From: Planctomycetota bacterium
GTDB taxonomy: Bacteria > Planctomycetota > UBA1135 > GCA-002686595
Length of the DNA: 57,741 bases
Assembly: GCA_029259595.1 (NCBI GenBank)
Contig: JAJDEW010000118.1
Span: 1 to 57,741, forward strand
Reading direction: 5' to 3'
Within the stretch, counting starts at the first letter, position 1; each line of letters begins with the position of its first letter. The notes beneath the pieces were generated by a model, which saw only the letters and a program-made list of their open reading frames with translations, made no database searches and was not told the origin of the DNA. The position numbers were made by a program, and so were the translations under genes. Shown here in pieces: positions 1-7,890 of the stretch.

Positions 1-147
1 TCATCCGGCGCGCTGCACGCGTCCGGAAAGCCCGGCCGGCACACGAGAGCCTCGCCGAATCGACCGATTCGCCTGCGTTCTCGCGCACCTGCCGGGCCTC
101 CCGGTCACATGCATCGCATCCGAAGCACTTTTCCATCAGGCTGCTAG
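1..147 (-). mobile_element. Partial copy of a MITE-like element (copy A)
   Basis: These bases are the reverse complement of 7270-7416, aligned without gaps and with three mismatches by eye. The inner end at 141-147 reads CTGCTAG, the terminal repeat of the complete copy at 7270-7436. About 20 bases of the other end lie outside the window. It contains a near-palindrome at 57-72 (CGAATCGACCGATTCG). No coding capacity is evident, so it would need a transposase acting in trans. The near identity of the copies implies recent movement or gene conversion. Confidence 0.8.
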
Positions 148-201
148 ATCACAATCGCGACGTGCGGGACGGGCTCGCGCGGAGGTACCGAGGAGGTGAC
201 C

Positions 202-1296
202 ATGATTCCAATGACCAGCCGGATCCTGATCGGGGCCGTGGCTTCGCTCGTGCTCGGCGCCGCCCTGCCGGTGGCGCGCAGCGGCGATGCGCGCACGGAG
301 TTCAACGAGCTCCAACGCGAGTTTCATAAGGAGGGCGAGGCCTTCAACAAGGAGTACGACAAGCTCCAAGCCAAGGGCGACGCGAACGAGCTCGAGGAGT
401 TCGAGGCGGCCTGGAATCCCGTGCCGGCCTTCCTCGAGGCCTTCGCGGAGAAGGCCGCGGAGTACGCCGGGACCGAGGATGCGCCGCGCTTCTTGCGCTG
501 GATCGTCGAGCACGAGCCGGTGACGGACGGGACGCTCGGCCCGCACGCCGCCGCGGCGCTCGGGACCTTGCTCGCCGCCCACGCGGAGAGCGTCGAGTTC
601 GAGAGCATGCTGCAGGCGCTCCCGTACAGGCTGGGGCTCGAGACGTGCCTCGCGATCGTGAACCCCGTGGTCGAGCGTGCCAAGGATGACAAGCTGCGAC
701 ACCGGGCGCTCCTGACGCGGGGCGCCGTGCGTCTGTGGGAGGGAGGCGAAGGTGAGCGCGAGCGCGCGCGCGCGGACTTTCAAACGGTGCGCGACGCCGG
801 GCTCGAAGGCCTCTCGGCCTCGGCCACGGCCTTCCTCTTCGAGCTCGAGCGTCTGCAGATCGGCAGCTCTGTCCCCGACATCGTCGCGGAGGACCTCGAC
901 GGCGTGGGCTTCAAGCTCTCGGACTATCGCGGCAAGGTCGTCATGCTCGACTTCTGGGGCGATTGGTGACCCCCCTGTCGGGCCATGTACCCGTTCGAGC
1001 GGTCGCTCGTGAAAGAACTCGCCGACGAAGCCTTCGCCCTCGTGGGCGTGAACAGTGACGCAGACAAGGACGCGTTGCGCCCGCGCCTGGATCAAGAACA
1101 GATCACTTGGCGCAGCTTCTGGAACGGTCCGAAAGGCACGTCCGGACCCCTGTCCCGCACGTGGAACGTCAACAGCTGGCCGACCATCTACCTGATCGAT
1201 CACAAGGGCGTCATCCGCTACAAGAATCCGCGCGAGTCGGACATCACGGAGCTCGTGCGCGGTCTTCTGGAGGAGGCCGCCCGGGACGAGGGCTGA
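202..1296 (+). CDS. Candidate selenoprotein: TlpA/AhpC-type thioredoxin-fold protein with UxxC active site
   Basis: A conventional reading stops at the TGA at 967-969 (codon 256), and a second open segment in the same frame runs to 1296. Read through, the protein has 364 residues: a signal peptide (about 1-28), a charged helical region, and an AhpC/TSA-TlpA thioredoxin domain (about 225-350). The TGA falls at the first position of the redox motif, giving F-W-G-D-W-U-P-P-C with C259 as resolving cysteine. The cis-proline lies in S-W-P-T-I (P327). The start ATG at 202 is chosen because AGGAGG (191-196) sits five bases upstream; GTG 196 and ATG 211 fit less well. A GGTC-loop hairpin follows the TGA and a terminator follows 1296. 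Known family role: exported thiol-disulfide or peroxide chemistry. The alternatives are a nonsense mutation or a sequence error. No selenocysteine machinery is in the window. Confidence 0.72.
996..1009 (+). promoter_or_regulatory. Candidate bacterial SECIS hairpin
   Basis: CGAGC (996-1000) pairs with GCTCG (1005-1009), closing the tetraloop GGTC (1001-1004). The loop begins 31 bases after the TGA. The Escherichia coli fdhF SECIS also displays a GGUC apical loop, which SelB recognises, and the spacing lies within the range I recall for bacterial SECIS models. Weaker lower pairing (GTTC 993-996 with GAAC 1015-1018) is possible. A second small hairpin, CGGG/CCCG (979-993), lies closer but lacks an early G in its loop. 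SelB binding is inferred only. Confidence 0.55.
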
Positions 1297-1318
1297 ATCG
1301 GCCACGGTTTCGTTCGAG

Positions 1319-1357
1319 AAAACCGCCGGTGCCCCAGGCATCGGCGGTTTCTTTCGT
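1319..1357 (+). terminator. Rho-independent terminator after the selenoprotein gene
   Basis: AAACCGCCG (1320-1328) pairs with CGGCGGTTT (1342-1350), a perfect nine-base stem followed by the T-rich CTTTCGTT. It begins 23 bases after the stop at 1296. This supports 1296, rather than the TGA at 969, as the end of the functional gene. Confidence 0.75.
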
Positions 1358-1370
1358 TCATGCTGCGGGC

Positions 1371-2399
1371 ATGGACGCGGATGCCGTGAACGGGGATGCA
1401 GCACAGGGACCAGGGCCGCGTCGTGTGCACCCCGCTCGCAGGGGTTTCTTGCGCCTGAGTGCGGTCGCGCTCGGCCTGGTCCTGATCGCAGGGCTGCTCG
1501 AAGCCGGGCTGCGGATCTTCGAGCCCGCGATGGTCCGGCGCATCGGCGTCGAGCAGAGGATCGGGGAGAAGTCACCCTTCCACCCGCGCCGCCGGATCAT
1601 GGAGCTCGACGGCGAGAACGGCTACCGCCCGGTCCTGGGAGGGACGACCTACGACGAACGCGGTACGCTGCCGAACGACTATCCGCTCGCGCGCACGGAG
1701 GGGGTCCGACGCCTGCTCTTCCTGGGCGATTCGGTGACGAAGCGCGGGCGCATCGTCGAGGGTTTCCGCACGGTCTTCGGGGAGGACGGCTTCGAGTACT
1801 GGAACGCCGGCGTCGAGGCCTACGCGACCGCGCAGGAGGTGTCCTACTATCGGCGCTTCCTGGAGCCGCTCGGCGAGGATCACGTGATCCTGACGTTCCA
1901 CATGAACGACTTCCTGACGACGCCGATCTCGTTCTTCGATCCAGAGAAGGGCCTCGTGTTCCTGGAGCCCAATCTGGCCGTGCGCGAGCTCTCGCCGTGG
2001 CTCTTGCGTCACTGCTACCTGTATCGGGCCTGGATCTCGATGCGGTCGGGGTTGACCGAGGACACGAAGTCCAAGGCGGGTGTGGAAGAGGACATCGCGG
2101 CCTCGCTGCACGAGCTGGCCGACCTGACGCGAGCGCGTGGTTCGCGCCTGACGGTCCTCGTCTTTCCGCTTCTGTTCCCGTTCGAGTCCTGGCGGCCCGT
2201 TCAGCAGAAGCGTCACGCGAAGGTGCTCGGAATCCTGCAGGCGGCAGGGATCGAGACTTATGACCTCGTCCCGCCGATGGAAGCGGCCCTCGCCGAGAGC
2301 CTCGACATCTGGCAGGAGAAGGGCGACGTCTATCACCCGAACGAGCTCTTCGGCGAGCGCTGTGTGCGCTACCTCGTCGAGTCCGGATTCCGTCCCTGA
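1371..2399 (+). CDS. SGNH/GDSL-type hydrolase, membrane anchored
   Basis: This 342-residue protein has a basic N-terminus and one hydrophobic segment (about 25-45), so the enzyme domain probably lies outside the cytoplasmic membrane. SGNH blocks are visible: F-L-G-D-S with nucleophile S121, H-M-N-D (177-180) supplying the oxyanion asparagine N179, and the D-V-Y-H dyad at D319/H322. The family includes esterases, lipases and O-acetyl-polysaccharide modifying enzymes; the substrate cannot be read here. An open frame extends upstream into the preceding gene, but ATG 1371 comes after the terminator and directly before the membrane anchor. The 3' end overlaps the convergent multihaem gene by 31 bases. 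Confidence 0.82.
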   Translation: MDADAVNGDAAQGPGPRRVHPARRGFLRLSAVALGLVLIAGLLEAGLRIFEPAMVRRIGVEQRIGEKSPFHPRRRIMELDGENGYRPVLGGTTYDERGTLPNDYPLARTEGVRRLLFLGDSVTKRGRIVEGFRTVFGEDGFEYWNAGVEAYATAQEVSYYRRFLEPLGEDHVILTFHMNDFLTTPISFFDPEKGLVFLEPNLAVRELSPWLLRHCYLYRAWISMRSGLTEDTKSKAGVEEDIAASLHELADLTRARGSRLTVLVFPLLFPFESWRPVQQKRHAKVLGILQAAGIETYDLVPPMEAALAESLDIWQEKGDVYHPNELFGERCVRYLVESGFRP

Positions 2400-4270
2400 G
2401 GCCCCTGAGGATCGGGCCCGCGCGGACCCAGTCCGTCCGCGAACTCGTCCCAGCGCCGGGCGCGCGTGACGTCTCCGAGCGAGCGCCAGAAGTCGGCCAG
2501 CGTCCGCGCGAGTTCTTCGTCGGGTCGAATCGCGAGCGCGGTTTCCAGGTCGCGCGCGAAGCCCGAGGAGTCGCCGGCACGAAAGCGCAGGACCGCGCGG
2601 TTGCGCAGCGCCGCAACCGAGCTCGGATGTCGCGCCAGAACGTCGTCGAGCAACCGCGAGCCATCGTCCCCGTGGCCGGCCGCGCCGAGCAAGAGGGCCA
2701 GGTTGGCGGCGGCCGGAACGAGCTCGGGGTCGAGCTCGAGCGCGCGTCGGTAGGCGCGCATGGCGTCGTCCGTGCGCCCCGTACGCTCGAGCAAGCTGCC
2801 GCGCACGTGGTGGTACATCGCCAGCCGCGCCACGCGCGGATGGACGTCGGCGTCGACGAGGGTGAGCGCGCGCTCCTCGTGCTCGTGTCCGGCCCAGGCC
2901 ATCATCCGAAGGCCCGGGTCGTTCACGTGCGCGGGGGCGGGGGCGCCGGGCCAGACAAAGCGCTTCCAGTTCCCATCCGGATCGGCGGGCACCCGCAGTG
3001 GACGTCGCTCGCTCGCAGGCCCGGGCCGCGCGCGGATGAAGTGGTCGTGGATCTCGACGTGGTCGACGTCGAAGACTCCGGTCGTGCGCATGTGACACGC
3101 GACGCAGTCCTGGGCTGAGGTGGTGTCGGGCGTGGAGCGTGAGCACGGGCTCGCCGCGTCGTGAGCTCGAGCCGGAGGACTCGCGTTCGCCGCATGACAC
3201 GCCGTGCAGGCCGCGCGCACTCGCGCTTTCTCCGTCGGATTGCCGAACAACCCGCGGTGGGGATCGTGACAGCTCTCGCAGGTCAAGTCGTCCGTCTCGA
3301 GGAAGCAGCGCGACAGGACGAGGCGCTCGACCTGGCTCACGAAGCCGATCTCGTTCGTCGGCTGTTCGGCGACGTAGACGGCGCGTTGGTCGAGCAAGTC
3401 GCCGCCCGGCGCCGGTGGCCCGAGCACTCCGGCCTCGAGCACGATGCGCGCGTCGCCTTGCAAGTGACAGGCCGCGCAGACGGACAGGCGTTGCCAACGC
3501 GTGAGCCCGCCGGCCCGCAGCACGGGATCGCGTCCCTTCACGGCCTCACCGGCGAGATCCGCCTCCTGCCACAGCGCATGGGCCTCGACGCGTCCGTGAC
3601 AGGCGCCGCAGGAAATGCCGCGCGGCTCCCAGCTGGCCGGCGGCGCGAGGTTCAAGGGGAACGTGCGGGGTGGCGGGCGGTCCGTGTGGCAGCCGAGGCA
3701 TTCGGGCGTGATCGCGAGAGTGAAGCGCTGACCGGCACGCATCGTGTGGCCCGGCGCGAGCTCGGCCGATCGGCCGTCCTCGTGGGTGACGACTTCGAGC
3801 GGGGCGAAGACGAGCGTGTTTCCCAGGCGGGCCGCAAAGGAGCGATCGAGCTCTCCCGCACCGATGGCGAAGGCGAGCGGCAGCGCGAGCTCGTGCTCGG
3901 CCGAACGTTCGACGATGCGATGAGCGCCGGGCGCGCCTTCGAAGGTGTACGAGAGGCCCGCGCCGTCCGTCCGCGTCGCGAGCCCTTCGAGGCCGGGGTC
4001 CACGACCGGCCCGAGCGCGCGCGCCATCCCCGAGCGCAGGTAGTGCGCCACGTGCGTCGGGTGGCAGTCGCTGCACCGCGCCCCTTCGTCCGCCGCGGGC
4101 GGCGCCACCCAGCGCGGAGCGAGCGCCGCTTCGGCCCGTTGACCATCGGCCTCGCGCCCGGAAGCCGTGCCCGCCTCCTGCGCGGGATCGCCACAGCCGC
4201 CCACGAGCGCCAGGACCGCCGCCACGGCGAGCCGCTTCGAGCGGCGAGGAGCGAACGTCCCAGGGACCAT
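2369..4270 (-). CDS. Seven-haem c-type cytochrome lipoprotein with TPR domain
   Basis: The predicted protein has 633 residues. The start at 4270 gives a signal sequence ending in a lipobox-like L-V-G-G-C. Seven CxxCH haem c sites are visible between about residues 65 and 390: CSDCH, CLGCH, CGACH, CAACH, CESCH, CTACH and CVACH. The C-terminal part (about 490-610) has tetratricopeptide helices. The architecture matches planctomycete multihaem/TPR proteins related to the cytochrome c554 and DmsE-like group, which move electrons in the periplasm; the donor and acceptor are unknown. A -10-like TATCCT ends six bases before the start with no Shine-Dalgarno, which supports this ATG over the upstream one at 4315. 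Confidence 0.85.
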   Translation of the reverse strand: MVPGTFAPRRSKRLAVAAVLALVGGCGDPAQEAGTASGREADGQRAEAALAPRWVAPPAADEGARCSDCHPTHVAHYLRSGMARALGPVVDPGLEGLATRTDGAGLSYTFEGAPGAHRIVERSAEHELALPLAFAIGAGELDRSFAARLGNTLVFAPLEVVTHEDGRSAELAPGHTMRAGQRFTLAITPECLGCHTDRPPPRTFPLNLAPPASWEPRGISCGACHGRVEAHALWQEADLAGEAVKGRDPVLRAGGLTRWQRLSVCAACHLQGDARIVLEAGVLGPPAPGGDLLDQRAVYVAEQPTNEIGFVSQVERLVLSRCFLETDDLTCESCHDPHRGLFGNPTEKARVRAACTACHAANASPPARAHDAASPCSRSTPDTTSAQDCVACHMRTTGVFDVDHVEIHDHFIRARPGPASERRPLRVPADPDGNWKRFVWPGAPAPAHVNDPGLRMMAWAGHEHEERALTLVDADVHPRVARLAMYHHVRGSLLERTGRTDDAMRAYRRALELDPELVPAAANLALLLGAAGHGDDGSRLLDDVLARHPSSVAALRNRAVLRFRAGDSSGFARDLETALAIRPDEELARTLADFWRSLGDVTRARRWDEFADGLGPRGPDPQGPQGRNPDSTR

Positions 4271-4276
4271 GGCGCG

Positions 4277-4282
4277 AGGATA
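4277..4282 (-). promoter_or_regulatory. -10-like TATCCT, leaderless start
   Basis: On the minus strand TATCCT is followed by six bases and then the ATG of the multihaem gene. With a usual distance from -10 to start site, transcription would begin at or beside the start codon. No clear -35 box is seen. Confidence 0.5.
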
Positions 4283-4345
4283 CGTGAAGCTCCCGGCGAA
4301 CCCGAGCACCGGCAAACCCTGGCACCGGTGGCGGGCCGGGTGGCG

Positions 4346-4351
4346 TATGCT
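4346..4351 (+). promoter_or_regulatory. -10-like TATGCT, leaderless start
   Basis: TATGCT is followed by eight bases and the ATG at 4360. There is no Shine-Dalgarno sequence between them. Confidence 0.5.
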
Positions 4352-4359
4352 CGGGCATC

Positions 4360-4842
4360 ATGAAACAGCACCTCGTCTCCCTGTCCTTCGCCCTCGCTCT
4401 CGCCTTCGGGTTCGTCGCGGGGTCGTTCGCCTCCGCCCAGTCCGCCACCTTCCGCGACACGTGCGTGCCGCCGATGGGCGTCATCCACGGACACCGCGGC
4501 GTCGATGCCGACTTCGACTGCCTGGTGGACTCCGATCCCGGGGGCCCTGTCATCGGTCAGATCTGGGTCAGCGCCGTCGTGATCTTGGCAGGGGACGTGG
4601 CCTCGTTCCTGTACTTGTCGAACGGACCGCTCCCGTGCACGCCGGCTCCCGGCTTCTTCACGGGCTCGTTTCTGTGCGTCCCCTCGCCGATCTTGACGGA
4701 CGTGGCGGCGGGCGTGCATTGCATCCCGATCCCGAACCAGGTCAGTCTCATCGGCCTGTCGCTCTGCAGTCAGGGCGGCTCGATCGGACTCGGCCCGTTC
4801 GAGGTTACGCTTTCGAATGCCCTGGATCTCGTCATCGGCTGA
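4360..4842 (+). CDS. Small secreted protein of unknown function
   Basis: This 160-residue protein has a clear signal peptide (about 1-27, ending S-F-A-S-A-Q). The mature part is rich in Gly, Pro, Ser and hydrophobic residues, with several cysteines (D-T-C, D-C-L, P-C-T, L-C-V, H-C-I, L-C-S) that may form disulfides. The C-terminal pattern I-P-N-Q-V-S-L-I-G-L-S-L and final A-L-D-L-V-I-G resemble, from memory, the C-terminal domain common to many secreted planctomycete hypothetical proteins. No catalytic motif is visible. It is divergent from the multihaem gene, with about 90 bases between the two starts. Confidence 0.75.
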   Translation: MKQHLVSLSFALALAFGFVAGSFASAQSATFRDTCVPPMGVIHGHRGVDADFDCLVDSDPGGPVIGQIWVSAVVILAGDVASFLYLSNGPLPCTPAPGFFTGSFLCVPSPILTDVAAGVHCIPIPNQVSLIGLSLCSQGGSIGLGPFEVTLSNALDLVIG

Positions 4843-4959
4843 GCGCCGAGCGTGCGGAGCGCACGTCCAGCGGTTGGGCGCGCGCTGAAGTCGGGCTCCG
4901 GAGGCGCGGCACGTGACCTGGACGTGTGCGAGCACCGGAGGCTGACCGCAACGGATTGA

Positions 4960-4965
4960 TAGAAT
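4960..4965 (+). promoter_or_regulatory. -10-like TAGAAT, leaderless start
   Basis: TAGAAT is followed by nine bases and the GTG start at 4975. No Shine-Dalgarno is visible. The same hexamer recurs upstream of the MoxR operon (47239-47244). Confidence 0.5.
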
Positions 4966-4974
4966 CGCGCGCCC

Positions 4975-5625
4975 GTGCGTTCGCTCGTCACCCTCTCCCT
5001 GGCCCTGGTCGGGATCTTCCTGCTCCTCTTCCTCGTCGTGGAAGGGCTCGGTTGGATCACGCTGGCGGACGTCGAGCGCTGGCTCGAGCACGCGCACGAG
5101 GCCAGCCAGGCCGAGGTGGCCGGGCTCGTCGTCCTGCTGCTCGTCCTGGACCTCTTCCTGACGGTGCCGACACTGCCCGTGACGCTCTTGGCCGGGCACT
5201 TCCTCGGCTTCGTCGCCGGTTCGGCGGCCTCGGTCGCGGGGATGTTCGGCGCGGGCTTCTTGGGCTACGGGCTGGGTCGTCGTCACGGGGTGCGCTGGCT
5301 CGCGCGCTGGGTGAAGGACGAGGACCAGCTCGCCGAGCAGCGGCGCTTGTGCCACCGCTACGGCGCCTGGGTCCTGGTGCTCGCGCGGGCGATCCCGATG
5401 TTGCCCGAGGTGACGTGTCTCGTGGCCGGAGCCAACCGCATGCCTTTCGCTCGCTTCAGCGCCGCCTACGCCCTGGGGACCGTGCCCTACGCGCTCGTCA
5501 TCGCCTGGGCGGGATCCCGGAGCACGCGCGAAGATCCCATGCCGGCGGTGTGGGCGACGACGGGCATCTTCGGGCTGGCGGCCCTCGTCTGGTTCGCGTT
5601 CCTGCGCCCGAAGCGCCAGTCCTGA
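4975..5625 (+). CDS. VTT-domain (TVP38/TMEM64, DedA-superfamily) membrane protein
   Basis: This 216-residue integral membrane protein has hydrophobic segments at about 5-25, 44-62, 66-95 and 190-210. It carries the family signature region with F-L-T-V-P-T-L-P, a glycine-rich G-F-L-G-Y-G-L-G, and the later R-A-I-P-M-L-P-E motif. Members are linked to lipid scrambling or transport and membrane homeostasis; the exact role here is unknown. GTG 4975 is the likely start because it begins the first membrane segment and follows a -10-like hexamer at leaderless spacing. The gene stands alone between a small secreted protein and a serine hydrolase. Confidence 0.85.
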   Translation: MRSLVTLSLALVGIFLLLFLVVEGLGWITLADVERWLEHAHEASQAEVAGLVVLLLVLDLFLTVPTLPVTLLAGHFLGFVAGSAASVAGMFGAGFLGYGLGRRHGVRWLARWVKDEDQLAEQRRLCHRYGAWVLVLARAIPMLPEVTCLVAGANRMPFARFSAAYALGTVPYALVIAWAGSRSTREDPMPAVWATTGIFGLAALVWFAFLRPKRQS

Positions 5626-5759
5626 CGGACGCCCGCCACTCTGCCCGGCCCGGGACTCCGTCGTGCTCGCGGAATCGGCACGGTCCGTGAACCCGGCCGG
5701 GCGTTCGCGGCATGTCCCTACCCGGAATCGACCCAGACCCCCTTGCTCCGGACTCCTTC

Positions 5760-7265
5760 ATGCCTCGATCCTCGACCGACCTCCTGTTCGCCTTCGGCCT
5801 CTTCGTCACCCTCGGCGCAGCGCCCGCATCCGCGGGCGGAGACGAGGTCCTGCATCCGGACTTCCAAGACCTCGGACGACGTTGGGAAGCGGCCGTGCGA
5901 GGGCTCGGCGTCCCGGGCCTGGCGGTCTGCGTCGTCGAGCAGGACGAGATCCTGCATCTCGAGACCTTCGGGGTGCGCGACGTGGAGAGCGGCGCGCCGG
6001 TGACGCCCGACACGATGTTCTACATCGCCTCGGCGACCAAGCCCTTCGTGGCCCTGGCGTGCCTCGACCTGGTGGAGGAGGGGCGGCTCGAGCTCGACGC
6101 GCCGGTGCAAGCCGTCTGGCCCGGCTTTCGTTTGGCCGACGACGTCGCCTCGAAGACGATCACGCCGCGCGATCTGCTCTGCCATCGCCCGGGCATCCAG
6201 AGCTCTGCGATCGTCTTCCTCGACGCGTACACGGGCGAGATCACGCCCGCGCGCTACGACCACTTCCTGGCCGAGGTCGAACCCACCGGCCGGGTCACCT
6301 ACACGAACGTGCACTTCACGCTGGCCGGGCGCGTGCTGGAGGCGATCGAGGGCCGTCCCTGGAAGGAGGTCCTGCGCAAACGCATCTTCGAGCCGCTCGG
6401 CATGACGCGTACGACGGGCTACGCGGACTGGATGTACGCCCAGGAGGACGTCGCCTTCCCGACCGTGCGTGTGGGCACCGAGCACGTCCGCTCTGACGTG
6501 CGCAAGAGCGATGCGACGATGCACGCGGCGGGAGGTCTCGGCACGAGCGTGAGCGACGCCTCGCGCTGGTTGCGGCTGCAGCTCGGACGGGGCAAGTTCG
6601 CGGGCGAGCGGCTCGTCCCCGAGGAGCTCATGGACGAGATGTTTCGCGAGCAGTCGCGCGTCGACGACCCCAATCCGGATCCCGCCCGCACCGGATTCGG
6701 GCTGGGTTGGATGCGTGGGGAGCGTTCGGGGACGACGGCGTTGCAGCACGGCGGCGGCTATGTCGGGAGCGCGGCACTCTTCTCGTTCCTGCCCGAGCTC
6801 GGCCTCGGCGTCGTCGTCCTCGCCAACACGGACGGCCCGGGTCACACCCTGTGCGAGCTCGTGACGGACGACGTCTATGCCTTCCTGTTGGCGGAAGAGC
6901 GCTACGACCCCTTGCCGGGGCTGATGGACCGCTACGCCGCCGCGGCGGTCGCGGCCGAGGCGAGCGCCGCCTCGTTGCCAGAGAACGGCAAGTCGATGCC
7001 GAAGCTCGCGCTGCCGCTCGCGGCCTATGTCGGCACCTACGCCAATGTGCACTGGGGCACCGTCACGCTCGAGCAGGGGCCGGATGGACTGTCCGGGCGC
7101 ATCGGAGCCCTGCGCTTCGCGGTGCGGAGCGAGGGTCCGGAGCGCTTTCGTTGCGTGGCGACGAACAGCCTCGACGCGCTGTGCGACGTGCTCGTCGAGG
7201 ACGGGACCGTGCGCGGGCTCGAGCTCGAGCTGCGCGAGGGCCAGGCCGTCAGCTTCCGACGCTGA
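5760..7265 (+). CDS. Serine beta-lactamase-like hydrolase (class C/EstB/penicillin-binding family)
   Basis: The predicted protein has 501 residues with a signal peptide ending near A-S-A-G-G. The three active-site elements of serine penicillin-recognising enzymes are present: S-A-T-K with S91 and K94, Y-T-N (181-183), and H-G-G (330-332) in the K/H-T/S-G position. A C-terminal beta domain (about 410-500) follows, as in many EstB-like esterases. Family members act as D-aminopeptidases, esterases or transesterases, and true antibiotic resistance is not implied. An upstream in-frame ATG (5712) exists but would bury the signal peptide. The complete MITE copy begins five bases after the stop. Confidence 0.88.
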   Translation: MPRSSTDLLFAFGLFVTLGAAPASAGGDEVLHPDFQDLGRRWEAAVRGLGVPGLAVCVVEQDEILHLETFGVRDVESGAPVTPDTMFYIASATKPFVALACLDLVEEGRLELDAPVQAVWPGFRLADDVASKTITPRDLLCHRPGIQSSAIVFLDAYTGEITPARYDHFLAEVEPTGRVTYTNVHFTLAGRVLEAIEGRPWKEVLRKRIFEPLGMTRTTGYADWMYAQEDVAFPTVRVGTEHVRSDVRKSDATMHAAGGLGTSVSDASRWLRLQLGRGKFAGERLVPEELMDEMFREQSRVDDPNPDPARTGFGLGWMRGERSGTTALQHGGGYVGSAALFSFLPELGLGVVVLANTDGPGHTLCELVTDDVYAFLLAEERYDPLPGLMDRYAAAAVAAEASAASLPENGKSMPKLALPLAAYVGTYANVHWGTVTLEQGPDGLSGRIGALRFAVRSEGPERFRCVATNSLDALCDVLVEDGTVRGLELELREGQAVSFRR

Positions 7266-7269
7266 GCGC

Positions 7270-7436
7270 CTAGCAGCCTGATGGAAAAGTGCTTCGGATG
7301 CGATGCATGCGACCGGGAGGCCCGGCGGGTGCGCGAGAACGCAGGCGAATCGGTCGATTCGGCGAGGCTTTCGTGTGCCGGCCGGGCTTTCCGGACGCGT
7401 GCAGCGCGCCGGATGACATTTTCATCAGGCTGCTAG
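7270..7436 (+). mobile_element. Complete MITE-like element (copy B), 167 bp
   Basis: The ends are inverted repeats: CTAGCAGCCTGATG at 7270-7283 and its complement at 7423-7436, with further imperfect pairing inward (GGAAAAGT against GAAAATGT). The element has no meaningful reading frame. An internal near-palindrome (CGAATCGGTCGATTCG) could fold. If the terminal TA pairs are target duplications, a TA-inserting transposase such as an IS630 relative would fit, but this is a guess. It sits in the gap between two convergent genes and is about 98% identical to 1-147 in opposite orientation. Confidence 0.8.
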
Positions 7437-7446
7437 CCCGCATCCA

Positions 7447-7890
7447 TCACGACACGCTCTGGGGCTCGCGGTCGGCCATCCCGTACTCGGCCAGGCGGGC
7501 GAGGTACATCGGGTCCGACATCCGGCGCCGCGACCGACCGACGTCCTTCGCGAGGCGCGCGATCACGACGCCGCAAGCGAGCGCGCTGCCGACGCCGCCC
7601 AGGACCAACACCGTGCGCGTCGCGTTCGGAGCGGTCGAGCCCACGAACAGCGACAGGCCGTAGGCCAGGGCCGGCAGCAAGCCGATGGACAAGGCGCGCG
7701 CGAAGGCGGTGCCGACCAGTCGGCTCTTGTCGCCCGAACTCATGAGGCTCCACTCGTTGCGCGGAGGCCGCGGAACGGGGACGCCACAGGCGGCACACGT
7801 CTCGAAGGGCATGCCGACGGTCGGCATGTCGTTCGAGGCGAATCCGGAGAGGACCCCGCAGCGGGGACAACGATGTTCGACTCGCACCAT
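7447..7890 (-). CDS. Zinc-ribbon membrane protein of unknown function
   Basis: This 147-residue protein begins with a probable zinc ribbon: C-P-R-C (about 8-11) and C-A-A-C (about 32-35). Two hydrophobic segments follow (about 65-82 and 92-112), then a basic tail. The layout resembles small membrane proteins with an N-terminal zinc finger found widely in Planctomycetota and Myxococcota, for which no function is established. The 3' end lies ten bases from the MITE. A run of G (7894-7907 region) lies just upstream and no good ribosome site is visible. Confidence 0.65.
   Translation of the reverse strand: MVRVEHRCPRCGVLSGFASNDMPTVGMPFETCAACGVPVPRPPRNEWSLMSSGDKSRLVGTAFARALSIGLLPALAYGLSLFVGSTAPNATRTVLVLGGVGSALACGVVIARLAKDVGRSRRRMSDPMYLARLAEYGMADREPQSVS

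Noticed and set aside
196..969. Independent truncated gene ending at TGA 969
   Set aside because: The product would lack the second half of the thioredoxin domain and its active site; the same frame continues to 1296 with the missing domain.
996..1009. Reading the hairpin as a terminator for a gene ending at 969
   Set aside because: It has no T tract and is followed by conserved domain sequence; a proper terminator lies at 1319-1357.
985..1296. Separate small gene starting at ATG 985
   Set aside because: The ATG encodes an internal methionine just after the redox motif, has no ribosome site, and would start within the thioredoxin fold.
136..1575. Long minus-strand frame opposite the selenoprotein
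   Set aside because: It is a composition-driven shadow: Arg/Ala/Glu-rich with no family motif and overlapping the MITE and terminator.
3652..5355. Long minus-strand frame spanning the multihaem, secreted and VTT genes
   Set aside because: It crosses three better-supported genes on both strands and shows low-complexity charged composition only.
5760..7265. Antibiotic-resistance beta-lactamase
   Set aside because: The active-site triad fits the wider serine hydrolase family; its size and C-terminal beta domain point to an esterase or peptidase rather than a true resistance enzyme.
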